This document shows positions 13,054 through 24,179 of a stretch of DNA of 64,000 bases, in pieces. The DNA comes from JABFWF01 sp035539135. GTDB lineage: Bacteria; Pseudomonadota; Gammaproteobacteria; Xanthomonadales; Xanthomonadaceae. Numbering within the stretch: position 1 is the first letter of the stretch; each line of letters opens with the position of its first letter. The DNA lies in assembly GCA_035539135.1 (NCBI GenBank), contig DATLJD010000008.1:1-64000 (forward strand), read 5' to 3'. Both the position numbers and the translations under genes were made by a program. Under the pieces are notes generated by a model that saw nothing but the letters and a program-made list of their open reading frames with translations, was not told the DNA's origin and did not search any database.

Positions 13054-13632
13054 TCAGCCGACCGGGCGCTCCGGCGCGATCGCCTCGATGATGCGGTTGA
13101 AGACCTCGTCCAGCGTGCCGACGCCGTCGACCACCGTGAGCTGCCCGTGCTGGCGGTAGTACTCGATCACCGGCGCGGTCGCGCTGTCGTAGACCTGCAG
13201 GCGGGTGCGCACCGACTCCGGCGAATCGTCGGCGCGGCCCTCGGCCTTGGCGCGGCCGGCGATGCGCTCGACCAGCAGCTCGGTCGGCACCTCCAGTTGC
13301 ACCGCGTAGTCGAACGGCTGGCCGATGCGCTCGAGCAGGCCATCGAGGGCATCGGCCTGCGCGAGGTTGCGCGGATAGCCGTCGAGGATGAAGCCGCGCG
13401 CGGTGTCCGGGCGGGCAAAGCGGTCCTCGAGCATGCCGAGCAGGATCGCATCGGACACCAGTTCGCCGCGCGCCATGACCTCCTTCGCCGCCAGGCCGAG
13501 CGGGCTGCCGGCGGCGACTTCGGCGCGCAGCAGGTCGCCGGTGGAAATGTGCGGCACCTGCAGGTGCTCCTTCAGGCGCGCGGCCTGCGTGCCCTTGCCG
13601 GAACCCGGCGCGCCCAACAAGACCAATCGCAT
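13054..13632 (-). CDS. adk: adenylate kinase (short, LID-less form)
   Basis: Adk interconverts ATP + AMP and 2 ADP. The 192-aa protein has the P-loop GAPGSGKGT at residues 7-15, the AMP-binding STGDLLR, the LDGYPRN motif and a C-terminal arginine region (DDSPESVRTRL). The Zn/LID insertion of about 27 residues found in the E. coli enzyme (214 aa) is missing, as in other Xanthomonadaceae and in cytosolic eukaryotic AK1. The start is the ATG immediately before MRLVLLG. Confidence 0.96.
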   Translation of the reverse strand: MRLVLLGAPGSGKGTQAARLKEHLQVPHISTGDLLRAEVAAGSPLGLAAKEVMARGELVSDAILLGMLEDRFARPDTARGFILDGYPRNLAQADALDGLLERIGQPFDYAVQLEVPTELLVERIAGRAKAEGRADDSPESVRTRLQVYDSATAPVIEYYRQHGQLTVVDGVGTLDEVFNRIIEAIAPERPVG

Positions 13633-13777
13633 CTGCTCACTCCGCAAGGCTGTTCGAAGAAGAAGGGCGCGGCGCTCACGGGCGTCGCACCGGGCCGGGG
13701 CTAGACTTGGCGTCGTTACCACCACCCGGCCGCCGGCGGCCAGCTTACCGCATCGCCCCACCCGGACCCGAGCCCGC

Positions 13778-15034
13778 ATGGCCCAAGGCACTCTCCTGTA
13801 CGCGCAATCGGGCGGCGTCACCGCCGTGATCAATGCCACCGCCGCCGCGGTGATCGAGGCAGCACGCGCACGCGGGGTGAAGGTGCTGGCGGGCCGCAAC
13901 GGCATCCTCGGCGTGCTGCGCGAGGAACTGGTCGACACCTCCCGCGAGTCGCGCGCCACCCTGCGCGCGATCGCCCACACCCCGGGCGGCGCGTTCGGTT
14001 CCTGCCGGGTCAAGCTGAAGTCGCTGGAAGAGGACCGGGCCAGGTACGAGCGCCTGCTGGCGGTGCTGCGCGCGCACGACGTGCGCTGGTTCCTCTACAA
14101 CGGCGGCAACGATTCGGCGGACACCGCGCTGAAGGTGTCGCGCCTGGCCAGCGAGTTCGGCTACCCGCTGACCTGCGTGGCGGTGCCGAAGACCGTGGAC
14201 AACGACCTCGCGCTGACCGACTGCTGCCCGGGCTTCGGCTCGGCGGCGAAGTACACCGCGGTGTCGGTGCGCGAGTGCGCGCTCGACGTCGCCGCGATGG
14301 CCGACACCTCGACCAAGGTCTTCGTCTACGAGGCGATGGGCCGCCACGCCGGCTGGCTGGCCGCGGCCGCGGGGCTGGCGGGCAAGGGACCGGACGCGGC
14401 GCCGCAGCTGATCCTGTTTCCCGAACGTCCGTTCGCGGAGGGCCCGTTCCTCGACCGCGTGCGCGCGACCGTGCAGCGCGTCGGCTGGTGCGTGGTGGTG
14501 GCGAGCGAAGGCATCCGCGACGCGCAGGGCCGCTTCGTCGCCGATGCCGGCGCCGGCCACGACGCCTTCGGCCACACCCAGCTCGGCGGCGTCGCCGCGC
14601 ACCTGGCCGGCCGGGTCAAGGACGCGCTCGGCTACAAGGTGCACTGGACCCTGCCCGACTACCTGCAGCGCTCCGCCCGCCACATCGCCTCGCTCACCGA
14701 CCTGCGCCAGGCGCAGGCGGTCGGCCGCAAGGCGGTGCAGTACGCGCTGCGCGGCATGAACGGGGTGATGCCGGTGATCGTGCGCACCTCCGACGCGCCC
14801 TACCGATGGACGGTCGAGGCGGCGCCGCTGGAAAAGATCGCCAATCGCGAGAAGAAGATGCCCGCGGGCTTCATCCGCAAGGACGGCTACGGCATCACCG
14901 AGGCCGCGCGCCGCTACCTCGAGCCGCTGATCCGCGGCGAGGCCTATCCGCCCTACGGGCGCGACGGGCTGCCGAAGTACGCGACGCCGGTGAATGCCCT
15001 GGTGCCGCGGCGGCTGCCGGCGTGGGATGGCTGA
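13778..15034 (+). CDS. pfp: pyrophosphate-dependent 6-phosphofructokinase
   Basis: The enzyme phosphorylates fructose 6-phosphate reversibly with PPi instead of ATP. The 418-aa protein shows the two residues that define PPi specificity: Asp112 in NGGND (Gly in ATP enzymes) and Lys138 in PKTVDNDL. GRHAGWLAAA and the sugar-binding TQLGG segment are also present. This makes central carbon flux reversible at this step. It is divergent from adk across 145 bp and convergent with a secreted protein gene 3 nt away. It is 0.7 kb from the membrane pyrophosphatase. Confidence 0.95.
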   Translation: MAQGTLLYAQSGGVTAVINATAAAVIEAARARGVKVLAGRNGILGVLREELVDTSRESRATLRAIAHTPGGAFGSCRVKLKSLEEDRARYERLLAVLRAHDVRWFLYNGGNDSADTALKVSRLASEFGYPLTCVAVPKTVDNDLALTDCCPGFGSAAKYTAVSVRECALDVAAMADTSTKVFVYEAMGRHAGWLAAAAGLAGKGPDAAPQLILFPERPFAEGPFLDRVRATVQRVGWCVVVASEGIRDAQGRFVADAGAGHDAFGHTQLGGVAAHLAGRVKDALGYKVHWTLPDYLQRSARHIASLTDLRQAQAVGRKAVQYALRGMNGVMPVIVRTSDAPYRWTVEAAPLEKIANREKKMPAGFIRKDGYGITEAARRYLEPLIRGEAYPPYGRDGLPKYATPVNALVPRRLPAWDG

Positions 15035-15037
15035 GCC

Positions 15038-15565
15038 TCAGCGGCAGGCCGCGCCTTCCACCGTCAGCGCCGCCGCGTACAGCGGCACCGGCGGCAGCTT
15101 GCCGGCCTGCGCCTGCTGCAGCGATTGTTCGAGGTAGATCCGCGCGCGGCCCTGGGCGTCGAGTTCGGGCGGGGCGGCCTCGGCAGGATGGCGCCAGATT
15201 CGCAGCACCGCCTGCCGGCCCGGGCAGTCCGCGCTCGGGACCCGGATCAGGTCGTTGAGGATCCAGCCCTGCGCCGCGTCCGGCCTGGCCTTGGCCGCGT
15301 CCAGCAGCTTCGCGCGCGGCTGGCAGCGTTCGCTGGTGCGCACCGCCTCGAAGCGGTAGGGCGCCGCGGGATCGCCGGTGAAGCGGCCCTGCAGGCGCGC
15401 GCAGGCTTCGGGAATGGTGCGCAGCGTGTGCACCGCGCCGGCCGTCTGCGGGGTGGCGACCGCGCGCCGGATCTCCGGCACCGGCTCGGCGGCCGTCGCG
15501 CCGCCGGCGGCAAGGCTGGACAACAGCAACCCGGCGAGGGCCGGGAGTCGCACGCGCCTGGCCAT
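15038..15565 (-). CDS. exported protein of unknown function
   Basis: I do not recognise a family. The 175-aa protein has a clear Sec signal peptide (RR start, hydrophobic LAGLLLSSLAAGGATA, cleavage after ATAA near residue 26). Three cysteines in the mature part (in PEACARL, SERCQPR, SADCPGR) plus a penultimate Cys suggest disulfides in the periplasm. The start at 15565 was chosen because it opens the signal peptide; upstream in-frame sequence is shadow. It converges on pfp with a 3-nt gap between stops. Confidence 0.75.
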   Translation of the reverse strand: MARRVRLPALAGLLLSSLAAGGATAAEPVPEIRRAVATPQTAGAVHTLRTIPEACARLQGRFTGDPAAPYRFEAVRTSERCQPRAKLLDAAKARPDAAQGWILNDLIRVPSADCPGRQAVLRIWRHPAEAAPPELDAQGRARIYLEQSLQQAQAGKLPPVPLYAAALTVEGAACR

Positions 15566-15777
15566 CGGCAGGCTCCGCTGTGGGGACCGCGCGAGGCTGC
15601 CACGCCCGCGCTGAATCCGGCTTTGACGCGGCGCGGCGGGACCGCGCGCATACCGCGCGCCCGGCGGCTGTGCGATAGTCGCAGGGTTGCCGCCGCCGGT
15701 TTCCGCCGCGCGCAACCGACAACTCGGGGTTACAGAATCCGAAATTCCACGTTGCATCCACCTTCGGGGAGGGGTTC

Positions 15778-17832
<2,055 letters not shown>

Positions 17833-17849
17833 CCGGGGCGGTCCCGCCG

Positions 17850-17875
17850 CCCCTCTCCCGGCCGCGGGAGAGGGG
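17850..17875. repeat. CCCCTCTCCCG hairpin repeat
   Basis: A perfect 11-bp inverted repeat (CCCCTCTCCCG, 4-nt loop, CGGGAGAGGGG) lies 18 nt after the hppA stop. No T-run follows, so it is a poor intrinsic terminator by the standard rule, though it could protect the mRNA 3' end. It belongs to a hairpin type that is common between genes in GC-rich proteobacteria; a partial copy is at 13023-13047. Confidence 0.7.
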
Positions 17876-18012
17876 TCGGGGCGAGGAAACCGGGCGGCGG
17901 CGGGCACGACCCGCGGCGTCGCACGGCCTGCAGGGCCCATGCGGTAAGGTGCGCGGCCGGTCCCGCCGGGCGGGGCCGCTCCCGCCGCGCGCGCGGCGCC
18001 AGAAGGTCTCGC

Positions 18013-19338
18013 ATGCGTACTGCGGTGGTGGGTGCCGGCTTCGCCGGAGTCGCGACGGCCCTGCAGCTGTGCGGGCGGGGCATCGACACGGTGCTGGTCG
18101 GCAGCCCGGCATTGTTCGGCCGCGGCGTGGCGTATGGCGCCGCGCACCCGGAGCACCTGCTCAACGTGCCGGCCGACCGCATGGGCATCGCGCCGGACGC
18201 GCCGGAGGACTTCGCCGACTGGCTGGGCCTGCGCGGCGAGGCGCGCGGCGCCTTCCTGCCGCGCCTCGACTACGGCCGCTACCTCGACGATCGCCTGCGC
18301 CGCACGCAGGCGGACTGCGGCGAACGCCTGCACGTGCACCGCGCGGAAGTCCTGGCCCTGGCCCGCGCACCGCGGGGCTGGCGGCTCGACCTGGACGACG
18401 GCACGACGCTCGAGGCCGACACGGTGGTGCTGGCGCCGGGCGCGCCGGCGGGCCTGGCGCCGCCGCAGGCCGCGCTGCCGGGGGTGATCGCCGATCCCTG
18501 GCGGCCGAGCGCGCTGGCCGGCATCGCGCCTGACGCGCCGGTGCTGATCGTCGGCACCGGCCTGACCATGGCCGACCTGCTGGTGTCGCTGGAAACCGCC
18601 GGCCACGCCGGCCCGATCGTCGCCCTGTCGCGGCGCGGCCTGCTGCCGCGCACCCGCGAGGCGCACGCGGCGCCCGCCCCGCTGCCGCGGCCGTTGCTGG
18701 CCGCGATCGAAGGCGGCCGGCTCGCCGCTGCCGTGCTGCGGTTCCGCGCCGCGGTGGCGGGCGGCGCCAGCGCTGACGCCTTCGTCGAAGCGCTGCGCGG
18801 CCTCACCCCCGCGCTCTGGCGCGGCTGGCCGCTGGCGGTGCGCCGGCGTTTCCTGCGCCACCTGCGCCCGTGGTGGGACACCATCCGCCATCGGGTGCCG
18901 CCGCAGACCCGCGCGCGCCTGGATGCCGCGCAGGCGCGCGGGCAGTTGCGGGTGCTGGCCGGCCGCCTGCTGGCGCTGGAGGCGGCCGGCGGCGCGCTGC
19001 GTGCCACCCTCCGCCCGCGCCATGCCGACGCCACGGCCACGCTCGACGTCGCCCACGTGATCTTCGCCACCGGCCTCGACGCCGACCTGCGCGCCAGCGC
19101 CTCCCCGCTGCTCGCGCGGCTGCTGGACGACGGTTTGGCGGTGCCCGACCCGACCGGCCTCGGCCTGGCCTGCGACCCGCAGGGCGCGCTGCTGGATCAC
19201 CGCGGCGCACCCGTGCCGGGGCTGCACGTGGTCGGCGCGCTGCGCCGCGGCGAGTGCTGGGAATCCACCGCCGTCGCCGAGCTGCGCGCGCAGGCGGCGG
19301 CGCTCGCCGCGCGGCTCGCGGGCGCGGTCGCGGCCTGA
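18013..19338 (+). CDS. FAD/NAD(P)-binding protein (COG4529-like)
   Basis: A 441-aa flavoprotein with an N-terminal dinucleotide fold (VGAGFAGV, residues 6-13), FGRGVAYGAAHPEHLLNVPA, which is characteristic of the COG4529/NAD_binding_9 group, and a second nucleotide motif (VGTGLTMADLL) near residue 180. The C-terminus has the ATG-like segment (IFATGLD) of flavoprotein monooxygenase-like enzymes. Substrate and reaction are unknown. It lies between hppA and ppa on the same strand, with a 180-bp gap before it. Confidence 0.8.
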   Translation: MRTAVVGAGFAGVATALQLCGRGIDTVLVGSPALFGRGVAYGAAHPEHLLNVPADRMGIAPDAPEDFADWLGLRGEARGAFLPRLDYGRYLDDRLRRTQADCGERLHVHRAEVLALARAPRGWRLDLDDGTTLEADTVVLAPGAPAGLAPPQAALPGVIADPWRPSALAGIAPDAPVLIVGTGLTMADLLVSLETAGHAGPIVALSRRGLLPRTREAHAAPAPLPRPLLAAIEGGRLAAAVLRFRAAVAGGASADAFVEALRGLTPALWRGWPLAVRRRFLRHLRPWWDTIRHRVPPQTRARLDAAQARGQLRVLAGRLLALEAAGGALRATLRPRHADATATLDVAHVIFATGLDADLRASASPLLARLLDDGLAVPDPTGLGLACDPQGALLDHRGAPVPGLHVVGALRRGECWESTAVAELRAQAAALAARLAGAVAA

Positions 19339-19384
19339 GCGCCGGGCGCCGGGCGCCGCACTGCGGCGCTCCGCCGCGGGCGCG

Positions 19385-19390
19385 TAGAAT
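19385..19390 (+). promoter_or_regulatory. candidate -10 element before ppa
   Basis: TAGAAT occurs 78 nt before the ppa start, inside the gap after the flavoprotein gene. The same TAGAATTGC string precedes the pcm-like gene (43406), suggesting a common strong -10 in this genome. No convincing -35 is visible at 16-18 bp. Confidence 0.35.
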
Positions 19391-19467
19391 TGCGGCCCTT
19401 TCCCCCTCCTTTTCCGGCTGCCCCGTCCGCGGGCGGCCCTCCTTCCACGTCGGAGCAAGCAAGCGCA

Positions 19468-20022
19468 ATGGGCCTGGACCACGTCCCCACCGGCAAGAAC
19501 CCGCCGGACGAAATCAACGTCATCATCGAGATCCCCAAGGACGCCGAGCCGGTCAAGTACGAGGTCGACAAGACCTCGGGCGCGATCTTCGTGGACCGCA
19601 TCCTGTCCACGCCGATGCGCTACCCGTGCAACTACGGCTACATCCCGCGCACCATCTGCGGCGACGGCGATCCGGCCGACGTGCTGGTGATCCTGCCGCT
19701 GCCGCTGATCCCGGGTTCGGTGATCCGTTGCCGCCCGGTCGGCGTGCTGAAGATGAAGGACGAGGCCGGCGGCGACGAGAAGATCCTCGCGGTGCCGGTG
19801 GACAAGGTGTTCGCCGGCTACGCCCACATCGACGACATCGCCAAGGTCAGCGGCCACTGGCTGGAACGCATCGGCCACTTCTTCGAGCACTACAAGGACC
19901 TCGAGAAGGGCAAGTGGGTGAAGATCGACGGCTGGGGCGGCGCCGACGAAGCGCGCGCGATCATCGTCGAGTCGATGGACCGCTATGCCGGCACCCCGGA
20001 AGGCGACAAGCCGCGCTTCTGA
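19468..20022 (+). CDS. ppa: inorganic pyrophosphatase, family I
   Basis: A soluble 184-aa enzyme that hydrolyses PPi to two phosphates. It shows EINVIIEIPK, the substrate-binding YPCNYGYIP, and the metal site DGDPADVLV (three Asp), all family I hallmarks. The start at 19468 gives the standard N-terminus (MGLDHVPTG). It is followed by a strong terminator. Because pfp and hppA conserve PPi energy while Ppa dissipates it, their proximity suggests regulation of the PPi pool. Confidence 0.96.
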   Translation: MGLDHVPTGKNPPDEINVIIEIPKDAEPVKYEVDKTSGAIFVDRILSTPMRYPCNYGYIPRTICGDGDPADVLVILPLPLIPGSVIRCRPVGVLKMKDEAGGDEKILAVPVDKVFAGYAHIDDIAKVSGHWLERIGHFFEHYKDLEKGKWVKIDGWGGADEARAIIVESMDRYAGTPEGDKPRF

Positions 20023-20039
20023 CGGCGCGTCCCGCGGAA

Positions 20040-20076
20040 AAGAAGAAGGCCGCGCGGTTGCCCGCGCGGCCTTTTC
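20040..20076. terminator. bidirectional intrinsic terminator between ppa and TonB receptor
   Basis: A 12-bp perfect stem (20046-20057 with 20062-20073) and a TTGC loop are followed by T residues on the plus strand, with an A-rich run on the other side. It would end transcripts from ppa (plus) and from the TonB-dependent receptor (minus). Confidence 0.85.
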
Positions 20077-20094
20077 CGTTCAGGCAGGCCCCGC

Positions 20095-23049
20095 TCAGAA
20101 CTTCACGGTGTAGCGAGCGAAGAAGTAGCGGCCGATCGTGTCGAAGGTGCTGACGTCCGTGTTGGCGTTGAGCACGTTGTTCTGGAACAGCATCGGCGGC
20201 TGCTTGTCGAACACGTTGTCCACGCCGACGTCGATCCGCGAGTTGATCGCCGGCAACGCGTAGCTCACCGACAGGCTGTGGTAGAGCGTGCTGCCGTAGT
20301 GCAGCTCGACGCCGCAGAACTCGTTGGGCGCGCCGGTGACCGGGTCGTGCAGGCAGGCCGCGTCGGCGCTGCTGCCCTGGCGGTCGTCGGCGTTGCCGAG
20401 GTCGAACGGGCCGATGTAGCGCATCCGCCAGCTCGCCGACCAGTCGCCCATGCTCCAGTTGACGAATGCGCGGCCGCGGACGCGGGCGAACATGCCGTAG
20501 GAGTTGTTGAAGTGGCCGGCGATGTGGCGGACCGGATCCAGCTCGCTGTCCGGGTCGGTGTCGTTGTCCCACTGCGCGGTGTAGGTGCCGTCGAAGCCGA
20601 AGGTCCAGTCGCCGCTGGCGGTGTCGTTCAACCGATAGCGCAACGCCAGGTCCCAGCCCTTCGCGTCCAGGCGGCCGAGGTTCACGGTCGGCTGGCGGAT
20701 GTAGTTGATCTGGCCGTCGCTGAAGCGATTGACGAAGTCGCACAGCTGGTTGTTGGGATCGTCGTAGCAGGAATTGAGCACGATCTGCGCGTCGATGTTG
20801 GTGATCGTGTCGTTGAGGTACAGGCGCCAGTAGTCGAGGCTGACCGAGAAGCCCGGCAGCCAGCTCGGGTCGTACACCAGGCCCCAGTCGAAGGACTTGC
20901 CCTGTTCGGGCTTGAGGTCGTAGCCGACGTAGGCCGCGCCGGAAATGACGCCGGTCGACTGGCTCAGGCCGGAATCCTCGATGCCGCCGGCGGGGATGTT
21001 GGTGGCGCCGCTGGCCGGGCCGCAGGCGCGGTCGTGGATCGACGGGTTGGCCGGGTCGAACACGTAGCCGACGCAGCGGTCCTGCAGCACCGGCGCGTTG
21101 CCGGCCGGGCCGGCGTACAGGTCGGTGATGCTCGGCGCGCGGAACACTTCGGCGACGGTGCCGCGGAACAGCAGGTCGTCCATCGGCCGCCACTCGACCT
21201 GGATCTTGGAGCTCGTGTTGCTGCCGAACAGGTCGTAGTCGGAGAAGCGCGAGCCCAGGGTCACGTTCAGCGTCTTCGCGAACGGCACGTCCTTGAGCAG
21301 CGGCAGGAACAGCTCGGCGTACAGCTCGCTCGCGGTGAAGCCGCCCTTGACCGGCGAACCGCAGGCTTCCTGCGAGATCATGCAGGTCGCGTCCGGGTTG
21401 GCGATCGAGACATACTCGACCTCGCTGCGCTGGTATTCCTTGCGCCACTGCGCGCCGAACGCCAGTTGCGCCACGCCCGCCGGCAGCTCGAACAGGTCGC
21501 CCGAGGCGTTCGCCTCCAGCCCCTTGGAGATGTAGGTGGTCGACGCGACCGGGTTGACGTTGTACAGGCGCAGCGTCTCGATCGTCTGCGGATCGTCGAT
21601 GTTGAAGATGTTCAGCGGTACGCAGCCGGCGATCACGTTGCCGGGGGAGCCGCACTTGACGATGCCGTCGGTGTCCATGAACGACGGCCCGAGCGCGTCG
21701 CGCAGTCCGTCGTAGAACACGTACCCCTTCACCTGCGTGTCCTGCGCGCGGTGGCCGTAGTTGAGGGCGACGTCCCACTTCCAGCTGTCGCCGAGGAAAC
21801 CCTCGATGCCGGTCACCAGCTGGTCGGTGGTGGTGTCGAAGAAGCCGGCGCGCTGGCCCAGGGAGGTGAAGCGATTGCGGAAGGTCTGGCCGGTGATGTT
21901 GGCGTCGGCGCCGAAGTCCACCCCGAACGGGTTGTAGAAATTGTCGGCGGAGATCACCACGGCGTCGGTACGCGCGTCGAACGGCAACGCGGCGATCGCG
22001 AAGTTGGCCGCGGTTTTGTTGTGGTAGTACTCGATGAACGCGTTCAGGTCGTCGCTGATCTGGTAGTTGCCGAGGAAGAACGCGTTGCTGCGCTCCTGCG
22101 GCGTCTGGATCAGGTTGACCGCCTGGTAGTTGTAGGAGTCGACCGATGGGTCGTAGCAGCGGTAGTCGTTGACCGGGTCGTCGCCGACCGCGCCCGGCAC
22201 CCGGGTCACGTTGGCGCAGCCCAGCGCGATCGCGGTCGGGTTGTCCTCCGGCAGCGAGATGAAGCCGCGCGGGTTGCGACTGGACCCGAGCACGGTGACG
22301 TAGCCTCCGTAAAGGTAGGTCGCGTCCTTGGAGTAGTCGCGGTCGTTGGAGGAGATCGCGTCGAACTTGTTGTAGCTGACGCCGGCGATGATGTTGCCGC
22401 GTTCGGCCGCCTGACCGAAGGTCAGCGAGCCGCCGGTGCGCTGGCCGTCCTGGCGGCTGGAAATGCCGTAGTCGACCGAGGCCTGCAGGCCCTCGAAGTC
22501 CTTGCGCATGATGAAGTTGACGACGCCGCCGATCGCGTCGGAGCCGTACACCGACGAAGCGCCGACGGTCAGCACCTCGATGCGCTCGACCGCGGAGGCC
22601 GGGATCGCGTTGACGTCGGCGCCGCCGTCCAGGCCGCCCACGCGCAACACGCGACGGCCGTTGATCAGCACCAGGGTGCGCTGCGAGCCGAGGCCACGCA
22701 GGTCCACGGTGGACGCGCCGCTGCCGCCGCCATTGTTGACGGTCGGGTTGGTCGCGGCGCCGGCGATGGTCGGCAATTCCTGCACCAGGTCGCCGATGGT
22801 GATCTTGCCGGTCTTCTCGATCGCCGCGCGGTCTATGGTGATCACCGGGCTCGCGTTCTCCGCGTCGACGCGGCGGATGCGCGAACCGGTGACCTCGATG
22901 CGATCGAGGGTGGCCGCCTGCGACTCGGGGGCCTGCGCCACCTCGGGCGCCGCGTCCTGGGCCGCGGCGAGCGGGGAAGCGAGGGCGGCGGCGATGCCAG
23001 CCGGCAACGAGGCGATCCGCAGCGCGGATCGCAGGTTGCGAAGTGCCAT
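20095..23049 (-). CDS. TonB-dependent outer membrane receptor (1)
   Basis: A 984-aa outer-membrane transporter. The signal peptide ends at AAAQ near residue 31. The plug starts with a TonB-box-like RIEVTGSRIRR, followed by plug landmarks (GLGSQRTLVLINGRR, GSDAIGGVVNFIMRK). The rest is a 22-strand barrel, ending in the Phe-terminated strand RYTVKF. The large size and the plug type (GSRI) fit the group enriched in Xanthomonadaceae that imports polymers or peptides. The substrate is unknown. An AraC-type gene lies just upstream on the same strand. Confidence 0.93.
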   Translation of the reverse strand: MALRNLRSALRIASLPAGIAAALASPLAAAQDAAPEVAQAPESQAATLDRIEVTGSRIRRVDAENASPVITIDRAAIEKTGKITIGDLVQELPTIAGAATNPTVNNGGGSGASTVDLRGLGSQRTLVLINGRRVLRVGGLDGGADVNAIPASAVERIEVLTVGASSVYGSDAIGGVVNFIMRKDFEGLQASVDYGISSRQDGQRTGGSLTFGQAAERGNIIAGVSYNKFDAISSNDRDYSKDATYLYGGYVTVLGSSRNPRGFISLPEDNPTAIALGCANVTRVPGAVGDDPVNDYRCYDPSVDSYNYQAVNLIQTPQERSNAFFLGNYQISDDLNAFIEYYHNKTAANFAIAALPFDARTDAVVISADNFYNPFGVDFGADANITGQTFRNRFTSLGQRAGFFDTTTDQLVTGIEGFLGDSWKWDVALNYGHRAQDTQVKGYVFYDGLRDALGPSFMDTDGIVKCGSPGNVIAGCVPLNIFNIDDPQTIETLRLYNVNPVASTTYISKGLEANASGDLFELPAGVAQLAFGAQWRKEYQRSEVEYVSIANPDATCMISQEACGSPVKGGFTASELYAELFLPLLKDVPFAKTLNVTLGSRFSDYDLFGSNTSSKIQVEWRPMDDLLFRGTVAEVFRAPSITDLYAGPAGNAPVLQDRCVGYVFDPANPSIHDRACGPASGATNIPAGGIEDSGLSQSTGVISGAAYVGYDLKPEQGKSFDWGLVYDPSWLPGFSVSLDYWRLYLNDTITNIDAQIVLNSCYDDPNNQLCDFVNRFSDGQINYIRQPTVNLGRLDAKGWDLALRYRLNDTASGDWTFGFDGTYTAQWDNDTDPDSELDPVRHIAGHFNNSYGMFARVRGRAFVNWSMGDWSASWRMRYIGPFDLGNADDRQGSSADAACLHDPVTGAPNEFCGVELHYGSTLYHSLSVSYALPAINSRIDVGVDNVFDKQPPMLFQNNVLNANTDVSTFDTIGRYFFARYTVKF

Positions 23050-23066
23050 GGGGAGTCTCCGTGAAG

Positions 23067-23096
23067 TTGTTAGCGATGCGTAAAACGCCCGGTCAA
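23067..23096 (-). promoter_or_regulatory. candidate promoter of TonB receptor 1
   Basis: The minus strand has TTGACC (23091-23096), an 18-bp spacer and TAACAA (23067-23072) in the 49-bp gap between the AraC gene stop and the receptor start. The receptor can therefore be transcribed separately from the regulator. An RBS-like GGAG precedes the ATG. Confidence 0.5.
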
Positions 23097-23098
23097 CG

Positions 23099-24025
23099 TT
23101 ACGGTTCGCCCATCGCGATCGCTTGGGCGCGGCTGCCGGTTCGCTGTGCGCGGCTTGGCGAGGCGCCCGTGCACCGCTTGGCGCGGTAGCCGCTGGCGGT
23201 GGTGCCGTAATGCGCGCGGAACGCGCGCGCGAAGCTGCACGGGTTCTCGAAGCCGCAGGCCGCGCCGACCTCGCCCACCGACAGGCTGGTCTGCTCCAGC
23301 AGCTCCGACGCCTGGCGCAGGCGGGTGCGCGCGATCGCCTCGCGCGGCCCCTCCTCGTACAGCGCGTGGAAGGTCTTGGTGAAGTACCAGACCGAGAAGT
23401 TGCACAACTGCGCGAGTTCGGCGAGCCGCACCGGGTGGCCGAGGTTGCCGTCCAGGTACAGCCGCGCGCGCTGCATGCGCGCGAACACCTGGCGCTTGCG
23501 CCGCAGCGAACGCCCGGGGCAGCGGTCGACGAAGTGGTCGAGCCCGGCCTGCAGCGAGGCGAGGAAGTGGACGATCGTGCGCAGGCTGCCGCCGACGTCC
23601 TCGCCGGAGTGCGCGCGTGCCACCGAGGCGTGGCGCCGCCACAGCTGCAGGGCCAGGCGCATCTGCCGCCGGTTCAGGCGGCCGCGTCCGGGATGCAGGG
23701 CGGGCAGGTCGGGCTGCTCCAGCGCCGAGGCGCCGGCCGCCGGCAGCAGCAGGGCGAGCACGAGGGTGCGGCGGCCGCCGAGCAGGGTCGGACGCGAGTC
23801 GCGGTCCACCGCGATCCAGTCGCCCGCCTGCAGGCGGAAGCGGCCTTCGCGGCATTCGAGCTGGGCGCTGCCGCGCAAGACCAGCCAGAACGCGCCGTGG
23901 CCGTCGGCGACGCCGAGGCTGGCCGAGCGGCTGACCGCGGCCAGCCGCGCGCGCGGCACCGGATCGTCTTGCCCGATGTGGTCGAGCGCTTCGCCGCGGT
24001 CGGCCCAGAGGGTGTGCAGTTGCAT
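23099..24025 (-). CDS. AraC family transcriptional regulator
   Basis: A 308-aa cytosolic DNA-binding protein. The N-terminal half is a cupin-like sensing domain (LVLRGSAQLECREGRF, LQAGDWIAVD). The C-terminal third has two helix-turn-helix units with AraC landmarks: LAELAQLCNFSVWYFTKTF and VGEVGAACGFENPCSFARAFR. A GGAG lies 6 nt before the start. It sits immediately upstream of TonB receptor 1, so regulation of that gene is the natural inference, but the inducer is unknown. Confidence 0.9.
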   Translation of the reverse strand: MQLHTLWADRGEALDHIGQDDPVPRARLAAVSRSASLGVADGHGAFWLVLRGSAQLECREGRFRLQAGDWIAVDRDSRPTLLGGRRTLVLALLLPAAGASALEQPDLPALHPGRGRLNRRQMRLALQLWRRHASVARAHSGEDVGGSLRTIVHFLASLQAGLDHFVDRCPGRSLRRKRQVFARMQRARLYLDGNLGHPVRLAELAQLCNFSVWYFTKTFHALYEEGPREAIARTRLRQASELLEQTSLSVGEVGAACGFENPCSFARAFRAHYGTTASGYRAKRCTGASPSRAQRTGSRAQAIAMGEP

Positions 24026-24084
24026 GGCCGTCTCCTGTGTCGGATACGGCCGCCGGTATCGCCCGGGTGCCCGGCGGGGGTCAG

Positions 24085-24100
24085 GAAAAAAGCCTGCCGG
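24085..24100 (-). terminator. weak candidate terminator after the oxygenase gene
   Basis: On the minus strand AAGCC, GGCA and GGCTTTTTT form a short 5-bp hairpin with a six-T tail in the 154-bp gap between the oxygenase and AraC genes. The stem is short, so the call is tentative. Confidence 0.35.
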
Positions 24101-24179
24101 CTTCCCGAAATCTTCCGGAAATTCTTCCTAATCCTGCGAGATCAAGGACTTGCGACGGACGCGAGGCCGCGCCCGAAGG

